Shown piece after piece: positions 9,229-18,261 of a stretch of 64,000 nt of DNA (within the stretch, counting starts at the first letter, position 1; each line of letters starts with the position of its first letter). Position numbers and translations under genes: made by a program. Source of the stretch: Anaerolineae bacterium (GTDB taxonomy: Bacteria; Chloroflexota; Anaerolineae; Aggregatilineales; Phototrophicaceae). Below the pieces are notes generated by a model that worked only from the letters and a program-made list of their open reading frames with translations, was not told where the DNA came from and made no database searches. The stretch spans positions 124,001-188,000 of the forward strand of contig JADLAY010000003.1 of assembly GCA_020849765.1 (NCBI GenBank), in the 5' to 3' direction.

Positions 9229-10143
9229 ATGAACCCGCATCTGGAACTCGCCCCCGCCATCCGCGAAGCACTCGACAATCACCAACCCGTCGTCGCCCTC
9301 GAGTCGACTCTGATCACGCATGGTCTGCCCTACCCGCTCAGCGTCGAAACCGCACTGGCGATGGAAAACGCCGTACGCCAGGGTGGCGCGATTCCAGCGA
9401 CGATTGCCATCCTCGAAGGCTGCATCACCGTCGGCCTGACGGCTGATCAAATCGATCATCTGGCGCAGCTGCCGGAAGGCGGCGTGCGCAAGTGCAGCCG
9501 CCGCGATCTGCCGATCGCCATCGCCCGCGGCGAGTACGGCGCGACGACCGTCGCCGGGACGATGATGGTCGCCGATATGGCGGGCATCTCCGTGTTTGCG
9601 ACGGGCGGCATCGGCGGCGTCCATCGAGGACATCCGCAGGATATCTCCGCCGACCTGACCGAGTTGGGCCGTACGCCGGTCGCGGTCGTCTGTTCCGGCG
9701 CCAAGTCGATCCTCGATCTGCCGCTGACGCTCGAAGTGCTGGAAACGCAAGGTGTGCCCGTGATCGGCTACGGCACGGATAACCTGCCCGCTTTCTACAC
9801 CTACAGCAGCGGCCTGCCGCTGAGCATGCGCGTCGACAACGCCCAGGAAGCCGCCGCCGTCATCGCCGCCGCGCGCGACCTCGACACGACCAACGGCATC
9901 GTCTTCGCCGTGCCCGTGCCCAAGGAAGACGAGATGCCTCTCAACGCCGCCGAGGACGCCATCGTCCAGGCGACCAAAGACGCCGAGGCGCAGGGCATCC
10001 ACGGCGCCAAAGTCACGCCGTTCGTGCTGGCGCGCGTTGCGGAACTGACCGAAGGCACGTCACGCGAGGCCAATATCTCGCTGCTGGTCAACAACTCGCT
10101 GGTCGCCGGGCAGATTGCGTCGGCGCTGGCGTCGCTCAACTAG
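9229..10143 (+). CDS. psuG: Pseudouridine-5'-phosphate glycosidase
   Basis: A 304-residue enzyme that by family reversibly cleaves pseudouridine 5'-phosphate to uracil and ribose 5-phosphate. The family hallmarks are visible: VVALESTLITHGLPYP with the catalytic Glu near the N-terminus, GTMMVADMAGISVFATGGIG, HPQDISADLTEL, and the Schiff-base Lys in CSGAKSILDLP. The ATG at 9229 is preferred over the in-frame ATG at 9196, because the family normally begins with a short MxxxLxLxPxIxEAL leader. The usual partner kinase PsuK is not adjacent. The gene's end overlaps the converging DinB-family pseudogene by three bases. Confidence 0.93.
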   Translation: MNPHLELAPAIREALDNHQPVVALESTLITHGLPYPLSVETALAMENAVRQGGAIPATIAILEGCITVGLTADQIDHLAQLPEGGVRKCSRRDLPIAIARGEYGATTVAGTMMVADMAGISVFATGGIGGVHRGHPQDISADLTELGRTPVAVVCSGAKSILDLPLTLEVLETQGVPVIGYGTDNLPAFYTYSSGLPLSMRVDNAQEAAAVIAAARDLDTTNGIVFAVPVPKEDEMPLNAAEDAIVQATKDAEAQGIHGAKVTPFVLARVAELTEGTSREANISLLVNNSLVAGQIASALASLN

Positions 10144-10634
10144 CGCGACCACCAGTAGAACATCAAGTCCTGCTCCGTCGTCGGCGCGCCGAGCATGTGC
10201 AGCGTCGCCAGGATCTGCGCGCGGTGATCGGTGCCGTGGTTGACGACGTGGGCGAGGATCTGCCAGGCCGGGTGGCGCTTCCAGCCGCCGCGATGTGGCA
10301 TGTCGAATTCGAGCACGCGCGTCATATCGTCGTCGGTCGCCGTCGCCAGATAAGCCCGGTGCGCTGCCTGTGTCGCCTCCCACGCCATCCACAGGCTGGC
10401 GCGCGTCGGGAAGGCGGCGGCTTCGAGGCGCGCCGGGAGCTCGACCTGCCGGATGCGCCCGAACCAGCGCTGATCGACGCTGAGAACGTGCACGTATTGG
10501 GCTTGCAGCGTATCCAGCGAATAGCCCGACGAGCGCGTCCAGATCGCCTCATCGGCCCGCATCACACAGTCCCAGACCTATTGATGCGCCCACACGTTGT
10601 AATTGAATAGTTCCCGAACCTCGTCTGCCTTCAT
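10140..10634 (-). pseudogene. DinB-family protein interrupted by in-frame TAG
   Basis: Starting at 10634, 18 codons (MKADEVRELFNYNVWAHQ) are followed by TAG at 10580-10578. The same frame then continues (VWDCVMRADEAIWTRSSG...) to a normal stop at 10140. The joined 164-residue product has the DinB four-helix pattern, including the opening ELFNYNVWA motif and HVVNHGTDHRAQI with metal-type histidines. The start is supported by GAGGG upstream and an ATGA overlap with the preceding gene. A shorter ATG start at 10565 would lose helix one. This could be a genuine nonsense mutation, a sequencing error or a readthrough site. DinB-fold proteins are often thiol-dependent metalloenzymes, but the substrate is unknown. 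Confidence 0.75.
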
Positions 10635-11713
10635 GATCCCTCACTTGTGATGCGCCAGATGTCAATGTTTGCGCCGCAGCCAATCGCAATCGTCGTGCCG
10701 TCGCGGCTCATGCGGATCGCGTCCGGAGAACGGCCGCAGCTGTGATATTCGCCCAGGTCGATGCGCTGGCCGCTCGCCACGTCCCAGGCGACGACCACCG
10801 GCTCAAAGTCGACATCGACCGCGACGATCGTGTCGCCCTGATTGCCGACGAACAGCGCTTGAATGTAGCCTTCGCCGGGCGAAGTAATGAGCCGATCTTC
10901 ACTCTCAACAAAATCGAGCAGGTGAATGTCGCCATTGTCCGCCGCGCGCCACGCCAGGTAATGCCCGGTCGGGTCGAGATGGCCGATATTGGCGGCGGGC
11001 CCGGCGGGTACAGACGTCACCAGCTGCTGCTGCTGAAGATCCACGAGCGAAACATCACCCCCGGATGAGACGGTCACGGCATCGGGCGGCGCGATGCGGC
11101 CCAGACGAACAATGGCATCCGCAACGCAATCGACTGGCGACAGGACATAGTGCAGCGTGAGCCCATCCGTGAGCGTGGTTTCCCATGCCGGGTCACCGGC
11201 TTGATCGGGACACTCGCCGATCAATTCGACCCACAATGAGCCATCCTCCGCGTCGAACCACATGCTCGACGGTGCGAAAGTCGCTTCGATATCGAGTGAT
11301 ACATCGTCGCTAGTCTCGGTCGACAAGTCGCGCAGGTTGATGCGATAGCCTCCTCCCGCCGCATGGAGCGTCGCCAACCTTGTGCCTGCCGCATCGAAAA
11401 CGGCGTCGATGGGCGAAGCGGCGCGGCCATCTGCATCGAACACAGCGTAACGGTCAATCGGCGCGCCGTCCGTGGTCAGCACGACGATCTCGTTAGCCTC
11501 GTTGAACAACGCCATGCGTTCGCCATCGGACGACAGCGTCAGCCAGCCATTGGAAATCTCGCCGATCTCTGCCGCCAGCGGTGCCAGATCAACGTAGTCG
11601 ACCGATGCCAGCCCGGCCACATTGTGCGCCGTGATCGGCTCAAATGGCGATGGCGCGGAATGCCAGGCGGCGGCGACCAAACTCAGCAGAAAGATCAAGA
11701 AGGCTCTGGGCAT
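10631..11713 (-). CDS. Exported WD40/beta-propeller-like protein
   Basis: A 360-residue protein with an N-terminal signal peptide (PRAFLIFLLSLVAAAWHSA) and repeated blade-like segments such as LTLSSDGERMALFNEANEIVVL, TGHYLAWRAADNGDIHLLDF and RMSRDGTTIAIGCGANIDIW, the pattern of a WD40-type beta-propeller. No enzymatic motif is seen, so a binding or scaffold role outside the membrane is most likely. An in-frame ATG at 11740 would add nine residues (MFACPVSLP) to the signal region. Its stop overlaps the DinB-family start (ATGA). It is divergent from the MurA-like gene and shares that intergenic region. Confidence 0.65.
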   Translation of the reverse strand: MPRAFLIFLLSLVAAAWHSAPSPFEPITAHNVAGLASVDYVDLAPLAAEIGEISNGWLTLSSDGERMALFNEANEIVVLTTDGAPIDRYAVFDADGRAASPIDAVFDAAGTRLATLHAAGGGYRINLRDLSTETSDDVSLDIEATFAPSSMWFDAEDGSLWVELIGECPDQAGDPAWETTLTDGLTLHYVLSPVDCVADAIVRLGRIAPPDAVTVSSGGDVSLVDLQQQQLVTSVPAGPAANIGHLDPTGHYLAWRAADNGDIHLLDFVESEDRLITSPGEGYIQALFVGNQGDTIVAVDVDFEPVVVAWDVASGQRIDLGEYHSCGRSPDAIRMSRDGTTIAIGCGANIDIWRITSEGS

Positions 11714-11750
11714 GGGGAGACTTACAGGACAGGCGAACATTATCCGGTAG

Positions 11751-11779
11751 TTTACCCCGCCCAGACGCCCATGTATAAT
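11751..11779 (+). promoter_or_regulatory. Promoter of the MurA-like envelope block
   Basis: TTTACC and a perfect TATAAT are separated by 17 bases, with the -10 box at about 11774-11779. Initiation would fall near 11786, about 24 bases before the ATG at 11810. GGGAG at 11794-11798 is the ribosome binding site. Confidence 0.6.
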
Positions 11780-11809
11780 CGCGAACCGTGAACGGGAGTA
11801 GGCAGCGTT

Positions 11810-13072
11810 ATGCGCATACACGTCGAAGGACAACATCCACTCAGCGGCAGCTACCGACCATCGGGCAACGTCAACGCGGCGCTGGCGCTGCTGGCCGCAT
11901 CGCTGCTGACGGATCAACCGATGACGCTGCGCAACGTGCCGCGCACGACGACGTTCGATGCGCTGGCGGCGCTGGCCGAGCGGCTGGGCGCGCAGATGAC
12001 GTGGGCGGACGACAACACCGTGCGCGTCGAGACCGCCGCCTTGCTCAAGCGTGTGCTGACGACCGAGGACACACAGTCCTCCGTTGGATCGATTCTGTTC
12101 ATCGCCCCGCTGCTGCTGCACCGGCGGCATGTGCGCTTCGAGGTCGACTTCCCGCTCAACCGCATCCGCACGCACCTGGAAGCCCTGCGCGACCTGGGCC
12201 TGGACGTGATCAACAGCGAGGGCGCGGTCGAATGCAAGGCCGAGACGTGGAAGACGCGCGACATCCTGCTGGCCCAGGCGAGCGTCACGGCGACCGCCCT
12301 GACGTTGATGCTGGCGGCGACCCTCGGCGAGCAGACGACGATCCACAACGCGGCCTGCGAGCCCCACGTGCAGGCGCTGTCGCACATGCTCGTGCAGATG
12401 GGCGCGCGCATCGACGGCATCGGCTCGAACGTGCTGACCGTCTACGGCGCGGAAAAGCTTGGCGGCGCCGACGTGACCATCCGCCCGGATCATATCGAGG
12501 CGGCCAGCCTGGCGGCGATTACGGCCCTGACCGGCGGACGCCTGCAAATCGAAAGCTGCCAGATGGCCGATCTGCGCATGGTGGACAAGATCTACCGGCG
12601 GCTCGGCATCCAGCTCGACATGGATGAGACGGCGCTGTTCGTCCCCAAGCACGACATCCTGACCGTCTCCAACCGTGAAGAAGACGTCGACGCCTCGATT
12701 GAGACCGGCCCCTGGCCCGCCTTCCCATCGGATCTGGTCGCCATCGCCACGGTCATTGCGACCCAGGCGCGCGGCACGTCGTTGATCCACGAGAAGCTGT
12801 TCAGCAACCGGCTGTTGTTCGTCGATAAGCTCAAGGCGATGGGCGCACAGATCGTCCTCTGCGATCCGCACCGCGCCATCGTCGTTGGCCAGACGCCCCT
12901 GCGCGGCATCTACATGGATACGCCGGACGTGCGCGCCGGGTTGGGTCTGCTGGCCGCAGCGTTGATTGCGGAGGGCACGACCGTGATCGACGGTGCGCAG
13001 GCGATTGAGCAGACCTTTGCCGACGCGCTGAGCAAAATCCAGGCGCTCGGCGCACACATCTCCCTCGATTAA
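11810..13072 (+). CDS. MurA-like EPT-fold protein lacking catalytic residues
   Basis: A 420-residue two-domain EPSP-synthase/MurA fold protein. Overall similarity to UDP-GlcNAc enolpyruvyl transferase is clear (WPAFPSDLVAIATVI, NRLLFVDKLKAMGAQI, DVRAGLGLLAAALIAEGTTVIDG). Several enzyme residues are missing. The SGAKNAA motif reads SGNVNAA, so Lys22 is Val21. The PGGCTIGARP loop with Cys115 is shortened to FEVDFPLNRIR without Cys. Arg91 aligns with Val and Arg397 is absent. The Asp of PAFPTD is kept. It is therefore probably not a normal MurA. It may bind a nucleotide sugar or act on another substrate. It heads a block with MurF-like and Ddl genes. Confidence 0.7.
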   Translation: MRIHVEGQHPLSGSYRPSGNVNAALALLAASLLTDQPMTLRNVPRTTTFDALAALAERLGAQMTWADDNTVRVETAALLKRVLTTEDTQSSVGSILFIAPLLLHRRHVRFEVDFPLNRIRTHLEALRDLGLDVINSEGAVECKAETWKTRDILLAQASVTATALTLMLAATLGEQTTIHNAACEPHVQALSHMLVQMGARIDGIGSNVLTVYGAEKLGGADVTIRPDHIEAASLAAITALTGGRLQIESCQMADLRMVDKIYRRLGIQLDMDETALFVPKHDILTVSNREEDVDASIETGPWPAFPSDLVAIATVIATQARGTSLIHEKLFSNRLLFVDKLKAMGAQIVLCDPHRAIVVGQTPLRGIYMDTPDVRAGLGLLAAALIAEGTTVIDGAQAIEQTFADALSKIQALGAHISLD

Positions 13073-13073
13073 G

Positions 13074-13862
13074 ATGTCGACCGCGACTCCCCCACGCCAG
13101 TTCCTGACGGTGGACGGCTTACGCACCGCGCACATCGTATTTGGCGAGCAAGGCACATCCGTGATCGCGCTGCATGGCTGGGGCGCGAACGCAGACCTGG
13201 TTGCGCCGCTGGCGACATGGCTGGCTGCGCAGGGCTTCCGCGTCTTCGTGCCGGATTTGCCCGGCTTCGGCCAGACAGAACCTCCACCGGGCGCCTGGAG
13301 CGTGCATGACTATGCGAACTTCGTTAACCACTACATGGATGCGGTGGACGTCGAGCGAGCGCATTTCTTCGGCCATTCGTTCGGCGGGCGCTTGAGCCTC
13401 GTCCTCGGCGCGGAGTGCGCGGATCGCGTCGATAAGATCGTGCTGGCCAACAGCGCGGGCGTGCCACCCAGGCCCAACCACCGTGGTCAATTGCGCCTGA
13501 ACGTCTACAAAGCGATTCGCGACACGCTCTACCGGATTGGTGCGCGCGGGCTGGCCGACAGCCTGCGCGATTGGTACGTGGAACGCTACGGATCGGCGGA
13601 CTACAAGAGCGCCGGTGTGCTGCGCGAGACGTTCGTCAAGGTCATCGGCGAAGACTTGCTGCCCTATGCGGCGCGCATCAGGGCATCCACGCTGCTGATC
13701 TGGGGCGTCAAAGACGAGGACACACCGCTCTGGCAGGGACAAACGCTGGAGCAGACGATCCCTGACGCCGGGCTGATCGTCTACGAGGATGCGGGGCATT
13801 ACAGCTACCTGGATCGGCTCAGCGACACGGCCCGCACGATGGTTTATTTCTTCACGCACTAG
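13074..13862 (+). CDS. Alpha/beta hydrolase
   Basis: A 262-residue alpha/beta-hydrolase fold protein starting one base after the MurA-like stop codon. The HGWG oxyanion segment (ALHGWGANADL), nucleophile elbow GHSFGGRLSL with the catalytic Ser, the acid in WGVKDEDTPL and the histidine in DAGHYSYLD form a complete triad. It lacks a signal peptide, so it is cytosolic. Position inside a Mur-ligase-containing block suggests a role in envelope-precursor or lipid metabolism, but the substrate is not evident from sequence. Confidence 0.85.
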   Translation: MSTATPPRQFLTVDGLRTAHIVFGEQGTSVIALHGWGANADLVAPLATWLAAQGFRVFVPDLPGFGQTEPPPGAWSVHDYANFVNHYMDAVDVERAHFFGHSFGGRLSLVLGAECADRVDKIVLANSAGVPPRPNHRGQLRLNVYKAIRDTLYRIGARGLADSLRDWYVERYGSADYKSAGVLRETFVKVIGEDLLPYAARIRASTLLIWGVKDEDTPLWQGQTLEQTIPDAGLIVYEDAGHYSYLDRLSDTARTMVYFFTH

Positions 13863-13882
13863 AGCACGAGAGCCGGGACTCT

Positions 13883-15535
13883 ATGGTTGACGTTTTCTTG
13901 CTGATCATCGCCGCGATCTGGCTGGCGGGAAGCTGCTGGCGCATCTACCGGCAGGCGCATTACTACCAGATCGAAGAATACATGAGCGGGCGCTACCTGC
14001 GCTGGGTGATGAGCGAGCGCGCACGCTGGCTGCCAAATCGTCCGCTGATCGCGTTGCTTGCGGCGATCGTCTTCACCTTCATGCTGGTCGAGTCCGACGA
14101 CGGCATCCTGATGTTCATCATCGGTGCTGTGGCCGCCATTGCAGCGGCCTACCCCGCGCGCGTGACCGAGGTCAAGAAGGCCTTCCGCGCGACAGCGCGT
14201 GCCAAACGGCTGCTCGGTGCGTCGTTCGTCGTGGCGCTGATCCTGGGTATCATCCTGTTCTGGCTCGCGGGACGCGTGCAGATCGACGGTTTCCTCGAAG
14301 CGCGCTTTGTGCTGACCGCCGTCGCGGGCTGGCTGCTGTTCACACTCGCTCCAATTGCCCTCGTGCTCGGCAACGCGCTGATGATGCCGGTCGAGGCGTT
14401 CATGCGACGCCAATTCGTCCAGCGCGCACGGGTCGCCCTGGCCGAGATCGACCCGGTCGTGATCGGCATCACCGGCAGCTACGGCAAGACGAGCACCAAA
14501 CACGCCCTGGCGCACATCCTCAACGGGCGCTACAAGACCTACGCCACGCCCAAGAGCTACAACACACTGATGGGCGTCTGCCTCGCCATCAACAATGACC
14601 TGGCGCACGATTACAGCGTCGAATACTTCATTGCCGAGATGGGCGCCTACATCCCTGGCGAGATCGAGCAGTTGTGCGACCTGACTCACCCGAGGATCGG
14701 GATCGTGGTCGAGGTCGGGCCGCAGCATCTTGAGCGCTTCGGCAGCCTGGAAAACGTCGCCCGCGCCAAGTACGAGCTGATCAAGGGCCTGCCCGTGGAT
14801 GGCGTCGCCGTCTTCAACTGGGATAACCCGTACGTGCGCGAGATGTACGAGCGCGATTACCCATCAACGCGCATCGCCGTGAGCCGCGAGGCCCACCCGG
14901 CGCACGTTCCACCCGGAGGCCCGCGCTTCGTGGCGAGCGCCGTCGACGAAACGCTTGACGGGCTGAGCTTCACCGTGCATGACACACAGACTGGCGAACA
15001 GGCTGCCATCGTGACGTCGCTGCTCGGCATCCACAACGTCACCAACATCCTGCTGGCGACCGCCGTTGCCGTCCACGAGGGCATGAGCCTGGCCGACGTC
15101 GCCCGGCGCGTCCGCACGCTGCAACCCGCCGAGGCACGCCTCGTGCGCAAGACCACAGCGCAGGGGATCACGATCCTGAACGATGCCTACAGCGCCAATC
15201 CGGTCGGCATCATCAGCGCTTTGCGCGCCCTCTCGCTGCACGATTCGAAGACAAAGCTGCTGATCACGCCGGGCATGGTCGAGCTGGGCCAGCTCCAGGA
15301 GACGGAAAACCGCAAGCTGGGCGAGATCGCCGCCGATCACGCGACCGACGTCATCCTGATCGGCCAGAAGCAGACCGCGCCGATCGAGCAAGGGCTGCGC
15401 CAGGCGGGCTTCCCTGCCGAACGCATCCACGTGATGGACAGCCTGCGCGAGGCGCAAGACTGGTATCAGACGCACCTGCAAGCGGGCGACACGGTGCTCT
15501 TCTTGAACGACCTGCCCGATACGTATTCGACGTGA
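13883..15535 (+). CDS. Membrane-anchored MurF-like Mur ligase
   Basis: A 550-residue protein with about four or five N-terminal transmembrane helices (roughly residues 2-20, 50-95, 110-135, 140-165) fused to a Mur-ligase central and C-terminal module. ATP-binding GITGSYGKTSTK is at about residue 194. VEVGPQHLERFGSLENVARAK contains the Lys normally carbamylated in Mur ligases. HNVTNILLA and ILNDAYSANP are the other signature motifs. It most resembles UDP-MurNAc-tripeptide D-Ala-D-Ala ligase. The usual cytosolic MurF substrate-binding N-domain is replaced by the membrane part, so the acceptor may be lipid-linked. Active-site residues look intact. Ddl, its expected partner, lies two genes downstream. 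Confidence 0.8.
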   Translation: MVDVFLLIIAAIWLAGSCWRIYRQAHYYQIEEYMSGRYLRWVMSERARWLPNRPLIALLAAIVFTFMLVESDDGILMFIIGAVAAIAAAYPARVTEVKKAFRATARAKRLLGASFVVALILGIILFWLAGRVQIDGFLEARFVLTAVAGWLLFTLAPIALVLGNALMMPVEAFMRRQFVQRARVALAEIDPVVIGITGSYGKTSTKHALAHILNGRYKTYATPKSYNTLMGVCLAINNDLAHDYSVEYFIAEMGAYIPGEIEQLCDLTHPRIGIVVEVGPQHLERFGSLENVARAKYELIKGLPVDGVAVFNWDNPYVREMYERDYPSTRIAVSREAHPAHVPPGGPRFVASAVDETLDGLSFTVHDTQTGEQAAIVTSLLGIHNVTNILLATAVAVHEGMSLADVARRVRTLQPAEARLVRKTTAQGITILNDAYSANPVGIISALRALSLHDSKTKLLITPGMVELGQLQETENRKLGEIAADHATDVILIGQKQTAPIEQGLRQAGFPAERIHVMDSLREAQDWYQTHLQAGDTVLFLNDLPDTYST

Positions 15536-15542
15536 GGTCGCC

Positions 15543-16058
15543 ATGACCCTGCCAGAGATCGCCGCCAATCTGTTCATACCCGTCACTATCGTCTTGATGC
15601 TGCTCGGCGTCGTCATCGCGCTGATCCCAATCATGCCCGGCTCGCTGGTTGTCTGGCTGATCGCGCTGGCGGCGGCGGCCATCGACGGCTTTCAGCGCAT
15701 CTCGCCCGCGGCCATGATCGCGATGACGGTCGTCATGGTCATCAGCCAGCTATCGGATTTCTGGCTGCCGCTGCTCGGCGTGCAAACCGGCGGGCTGACG
15801 TGCGCCTCGTCGTTGGGCGCGCTCGTCGGCGGGCTGGCCGGAACCTTCCTCATCCCGATCCCTCTGCTCGGCACGTTGATCGGCACGGTCGCAGGCGCGC
15901 TCTTGATCGAATATCTGCGCCATGGTCGGGCCACGCCCGCCATCGCCGCCGGGAAGCAAGCCGCGCGCCTGTTCGCCATTGGCTATGCACTGCGGCTGAT
16001 CAGCAGCCTGATCATCGTCATTATCTATATCGTGAGCCTCGCAAGCGTAAGTTTTTAG
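15543..16058 (+). CDS. DUF456 family membrane protein
   Basis: A 171-residue integral membrane protein with about four or five helices. The repeated glycine-rich segments GVVIALIPIMPGSLVVWLIA, GALVGGLAGTFLIPIPLLGT and LIGTVAGALLIEYL are the recurring features of DUF456. It starts seven bases after the MurF-like gene and is probably in the same transcript. No function is established for the family, though it is frequently found near envelope genes. Confidence 0.8.
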   Translation: MTLPEIAANLFIPVTIVLMLLGVVIALIPIMPGSLVVWLIALAAAAIDGFQRISPAAMIAMTVVMVISQLSDFWLPLLGVQTGGLTCASSLGALVGGLAGTFLIPIPLLGTLIGTVAGALLIEYLRHGRATPAIAAGKQAARLFAIGYALRLISSLIIVIIYIVSLASVSF

Positions 16059-16119
16059 CATGACGAAAGGGTGCGCCCTGCATAATACATAGAAATGTTG
16101 CCAAAACGCTATCGCATAC

Positions 16120-16947
16120 GTGGATGCCCGCAGAAGCATGACGCCCCAATTTCAAGTCGACCTTGCCGAATATTTCGTCAGCAGGGCCGTCGCTTTCACG
16201 AACATGGGTGAGCTTGATCTGGCGCTGAAAGACTATTCAACCGCCATCGAACTCAACCCGGAGCACGCCGCCGCACATCAAGAACGCGGCGCTATTGAGC
16301 TTGAACTCGGTAAGTACGACGCAGCACTTGTCGATCTCGACCGCTCTTTGAGCCTCGATCCGCTGTCCGACATGGCCTATTTCCGCCGTGGCATGGTCTT
16401 CAACCTGACCGGTAAGTACAAGCGGGCGCTTGACGACCTCAACACCGCGATCGACATGAATCCCCTCTACCCCCAGTATTACCAGCAGCGCGCCATCGCC
16501 TTTGCCGCGCTGGATAACCACGAGCGCGCGGTGCTCGATCTCGATCAAACGCTGCTGCTCGACGTGCGCGATCCCCTATCACTCTATTACCGTGCGCGTT
16601 CTCACAGCGCGCTCGGCAGCTTCGAACGCGCCATCGACGACCTGACCTATGCTCTGGCGCTGGTGCCGCACGACCCGGCTATTTATTTTGAGCGCGCGAG
16701 CAATTACTATTACCTCGCAGACTATTTGCGCGCGCTGGCCGACTACCGGCAGGCGATACGCTACGAGCCGACATTTGCCGAAGCGTACGCCGGTCTGGGA
16801 GCGTCGTTGCTGCAGGTCGGGCAAGCGGAAGAGGCGAAGCAAAGCTACCAGCAGTATCTTGAGATGGCCGGTGACAAAGCCGACCCACGGATCAAGCAAC
16901 TGGTAGATCGCTTATCCGAGCGCCCTGCGGCGCGTCTGAAGGCGTAG
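16120..16947 (+). CDS. TPR repeat protein
   Basis: A 275-residue protein consisting almost wholly of seven or so tetratricopeptide repeats (for example AVAFTNMGELDLALKDYSTA, KYDAALVDLDRSLSLDP, KYKRALDDLNTAIDMNP). No signal peptide or catalytic domain is present, so it probably mediates protein-protein contacts in the cytosol. The GTG at 16120 is used; an ATG at 16138 would remove six residues. It is followed 31 bases later by ddl. A CATAAT-like -10 at 16081 may give it its own promoter. Confidence 0.8.
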   Translation: MDARRSMTPQFQVDLAEYFVSRAVAFTNMGELDLALKDYSTAIELNPEHAAAHQERGAIELELGKYDAALVDLDRSLSLDPLSDMAYFRRGMVFNLTGKYKRALDDLNTAIDMNPLYPQYYQQRAIAFAALDNHERAVLDLDQTLLLDVRDPLSLYYRARSHSALGSFERAIDDLTYALALVPHDPAIYFERASNYYYLADYLRALADYRQAIRYEPTFAEAYAGLGASLLQVGQAEEAKQSYQQYLEMAGDKADPRIKQLVDRLSERPAARLKA

Positions 16948-16978
16948 CGCAGCCAGTTCGAGGAGCGACAATTGCATT

Positions 16979-18196
16979 ATGAGTTCTAAACGGATGACCA
17001 CCGTCGGTGTGCTCTTTGGAGGGCGCAGCGTCGAGCATGACGTATCGATCGTGACCGGGCACCAGGTCATGCGCGCGTTTGACGGCGAGCGGTTCGAAGT
17101 CGTCCCGATCTACATCGACCGGGATGGCAAGTGGTACACCGGCGACGTCTTGAACGACCTGAAGAGCTTCGAGCAAGACATCCCCCAATTGCCCGGCGTA
17201 CAGGAAGTCATCCTCTCCCCCAACGTCAATCACCACGGCCTTATCGTCAATCCGCTGCCCTCCGGGCTGTTCGGCAAGAGCCAGATCAAACGCCTGGACG
17301 TGATCTTCCCGGCGCTGCATGGCACACACGGCGAAGATGGCACCGTACAGGGCTTGTGCGAACTGGCGGACATCGCCTACACCGGCTGCGGCGTGCTCGC
17401 GTCCGCACTGGCAAACGACAAGATCACGAGCAAGGTCGTGCTGCGCCAGCACAGCGTGCCCGTGCTCGACGCCGTGTCATTCACACGGGCCGAATGGGAG
17501 CAAGCGCCGGATAACGTCGTCGCGCACATCCAGTCGGTGCTCCAGTTCCCCGTCTTCGTCAAACCGGCGACGCTCGGCAGCAGCATCGGCATCGCCCGCG
17601 CCGACGACGAAGCGGCATTGCGGCGCCACATCGACATCGCCAGCAGTTTCGACCGCCGCGTGCTGGTCGAGGCAGCCTTCACCGGCGGCGTCGAGATCAA
17701 CTGCGCGGTGATGGGACGTGACAGCGCCGTCGACGCATCGGTGCTGGAGCAACCGGTCTCCTGGGAAGAATTCCTCAGCTTCGAAGCCAAGTATCTGCAT
17801 GGCGGCGAAGGCATGAAGAGTGCCGAGCGCATCATCCCCGCGCCGCTGACTGACGAACTGACGAAGGACATCCAGGAGCTGGCCGTGCGCGCCTTCCAGG
17901 CCATCGACGGGCACGGTACGGCGCGGATCGATTTCCTGGTCAAGCCGGACAGCGGCGAAATCTATCTGAACGAAATCAACACGATGCCCGGCTCGCTGGC
18001 CTTCTACCTGTGGCAAGAACTGGGCATGTCGCCGCGCGACGTGGTCGAAAAGCTGGTCAAGCTGGCGCAGGATGCGCAGGCGGACAAGCGGCGCAACACC
18101 TACAATTACCAGACGAGCCTCGTCAGCGTGACCGCGGCGCGCGGGCTGAAGGGCGTCAAGGGCACCAAGCAGGCTGCCGCACCACGAACCGAATGA
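16979..18196 (+). CDS. ddl: D-alanine--D-alanine ligase
   Basis: A 405-residue ATP-grasp ligase that makes D-Ala-D-Ala for peptidoglycan stem peptides. The opening VLFGGRSVEHDVSIVTG contains the conserved Glu for the first D-Ala. HGTHGEDGTVQG, KPATLGSSIGI and YLNEINTMPGS are the other family motifs, and the ATP-grasp metal residues Asp and Asn-x-Asn-like NEIN are kept. The protein is about 40 residues longer than DdlB, with a basic C-terminal tail. Its presence beside a MurF-like ligase supports real peptidoglycan synthesis in this organism. Confidence 0.93.
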   Translation: MSSKRMTTVGVLFGGRSVEHDVSIVTGHQVMRAFDGERFEVVPIYIDRDGKWYTGDVLNDLKSFEQDIPQLPGVQEVILSPNVNHHGLIVNPLPSGLFGKSQIKRLDVIFPALHGTHGEDGTVQGLCELADIAYTGCGVLASALANDKITSKVVLRQHSVPVLDAVSFTRAEWEQAPDNVVAHIQSVLQFPVFVKPATLGSSIGIARADDEAALRRHIDIASSFDRRVLVEAAFTGGVEINCAVMGRDSAVDASVLEQPVSWEEFLSFEAKYLHGGEGMKSAERIIPAPLTDELTKDIQELAVRAFQAIDGHGTARIDFLVKPDSGEIYLNEINTMPGSLAFYLWQELGMSPRDVVEKLVKLAQDAQADKRRNTYNYQTSLVSVTAARGLKGVKGTKQAAAPRTE

Positions 18197-18203
18197 GCAT
18201 CCA

Positions 18204-18232
18204 TTGGTCGACAATCGTGACTGTGCTATGCT
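18204..18232 (+). promoter_or_regulatory. Promoter of glycosyltransferase gene
   Basis: TTGGTC (18204-18209) and TATGCT (18227-18232) are separated by 17 bases, with a TGC extended -10 immediately before TATGCT. The predicted start near 18239 leaves about 22 bases of leader before the GTG at 18262. Confidence 0.55.
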
Positions 18233-18261
18233 TTCATCGTAACGTGAGCAGCAGGTAGATC

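Noticed and set aside
11714..13156. Minus-strand open frame extending the beta-propeller gene backward by about 480 codons
   Set aside because: It runs antisense through the well-supported MurA-like gene and is rich in Arg, Gln and Gly. It is typical of shadow frames in GC-rich DNA. A signal peptide begins at 11713.
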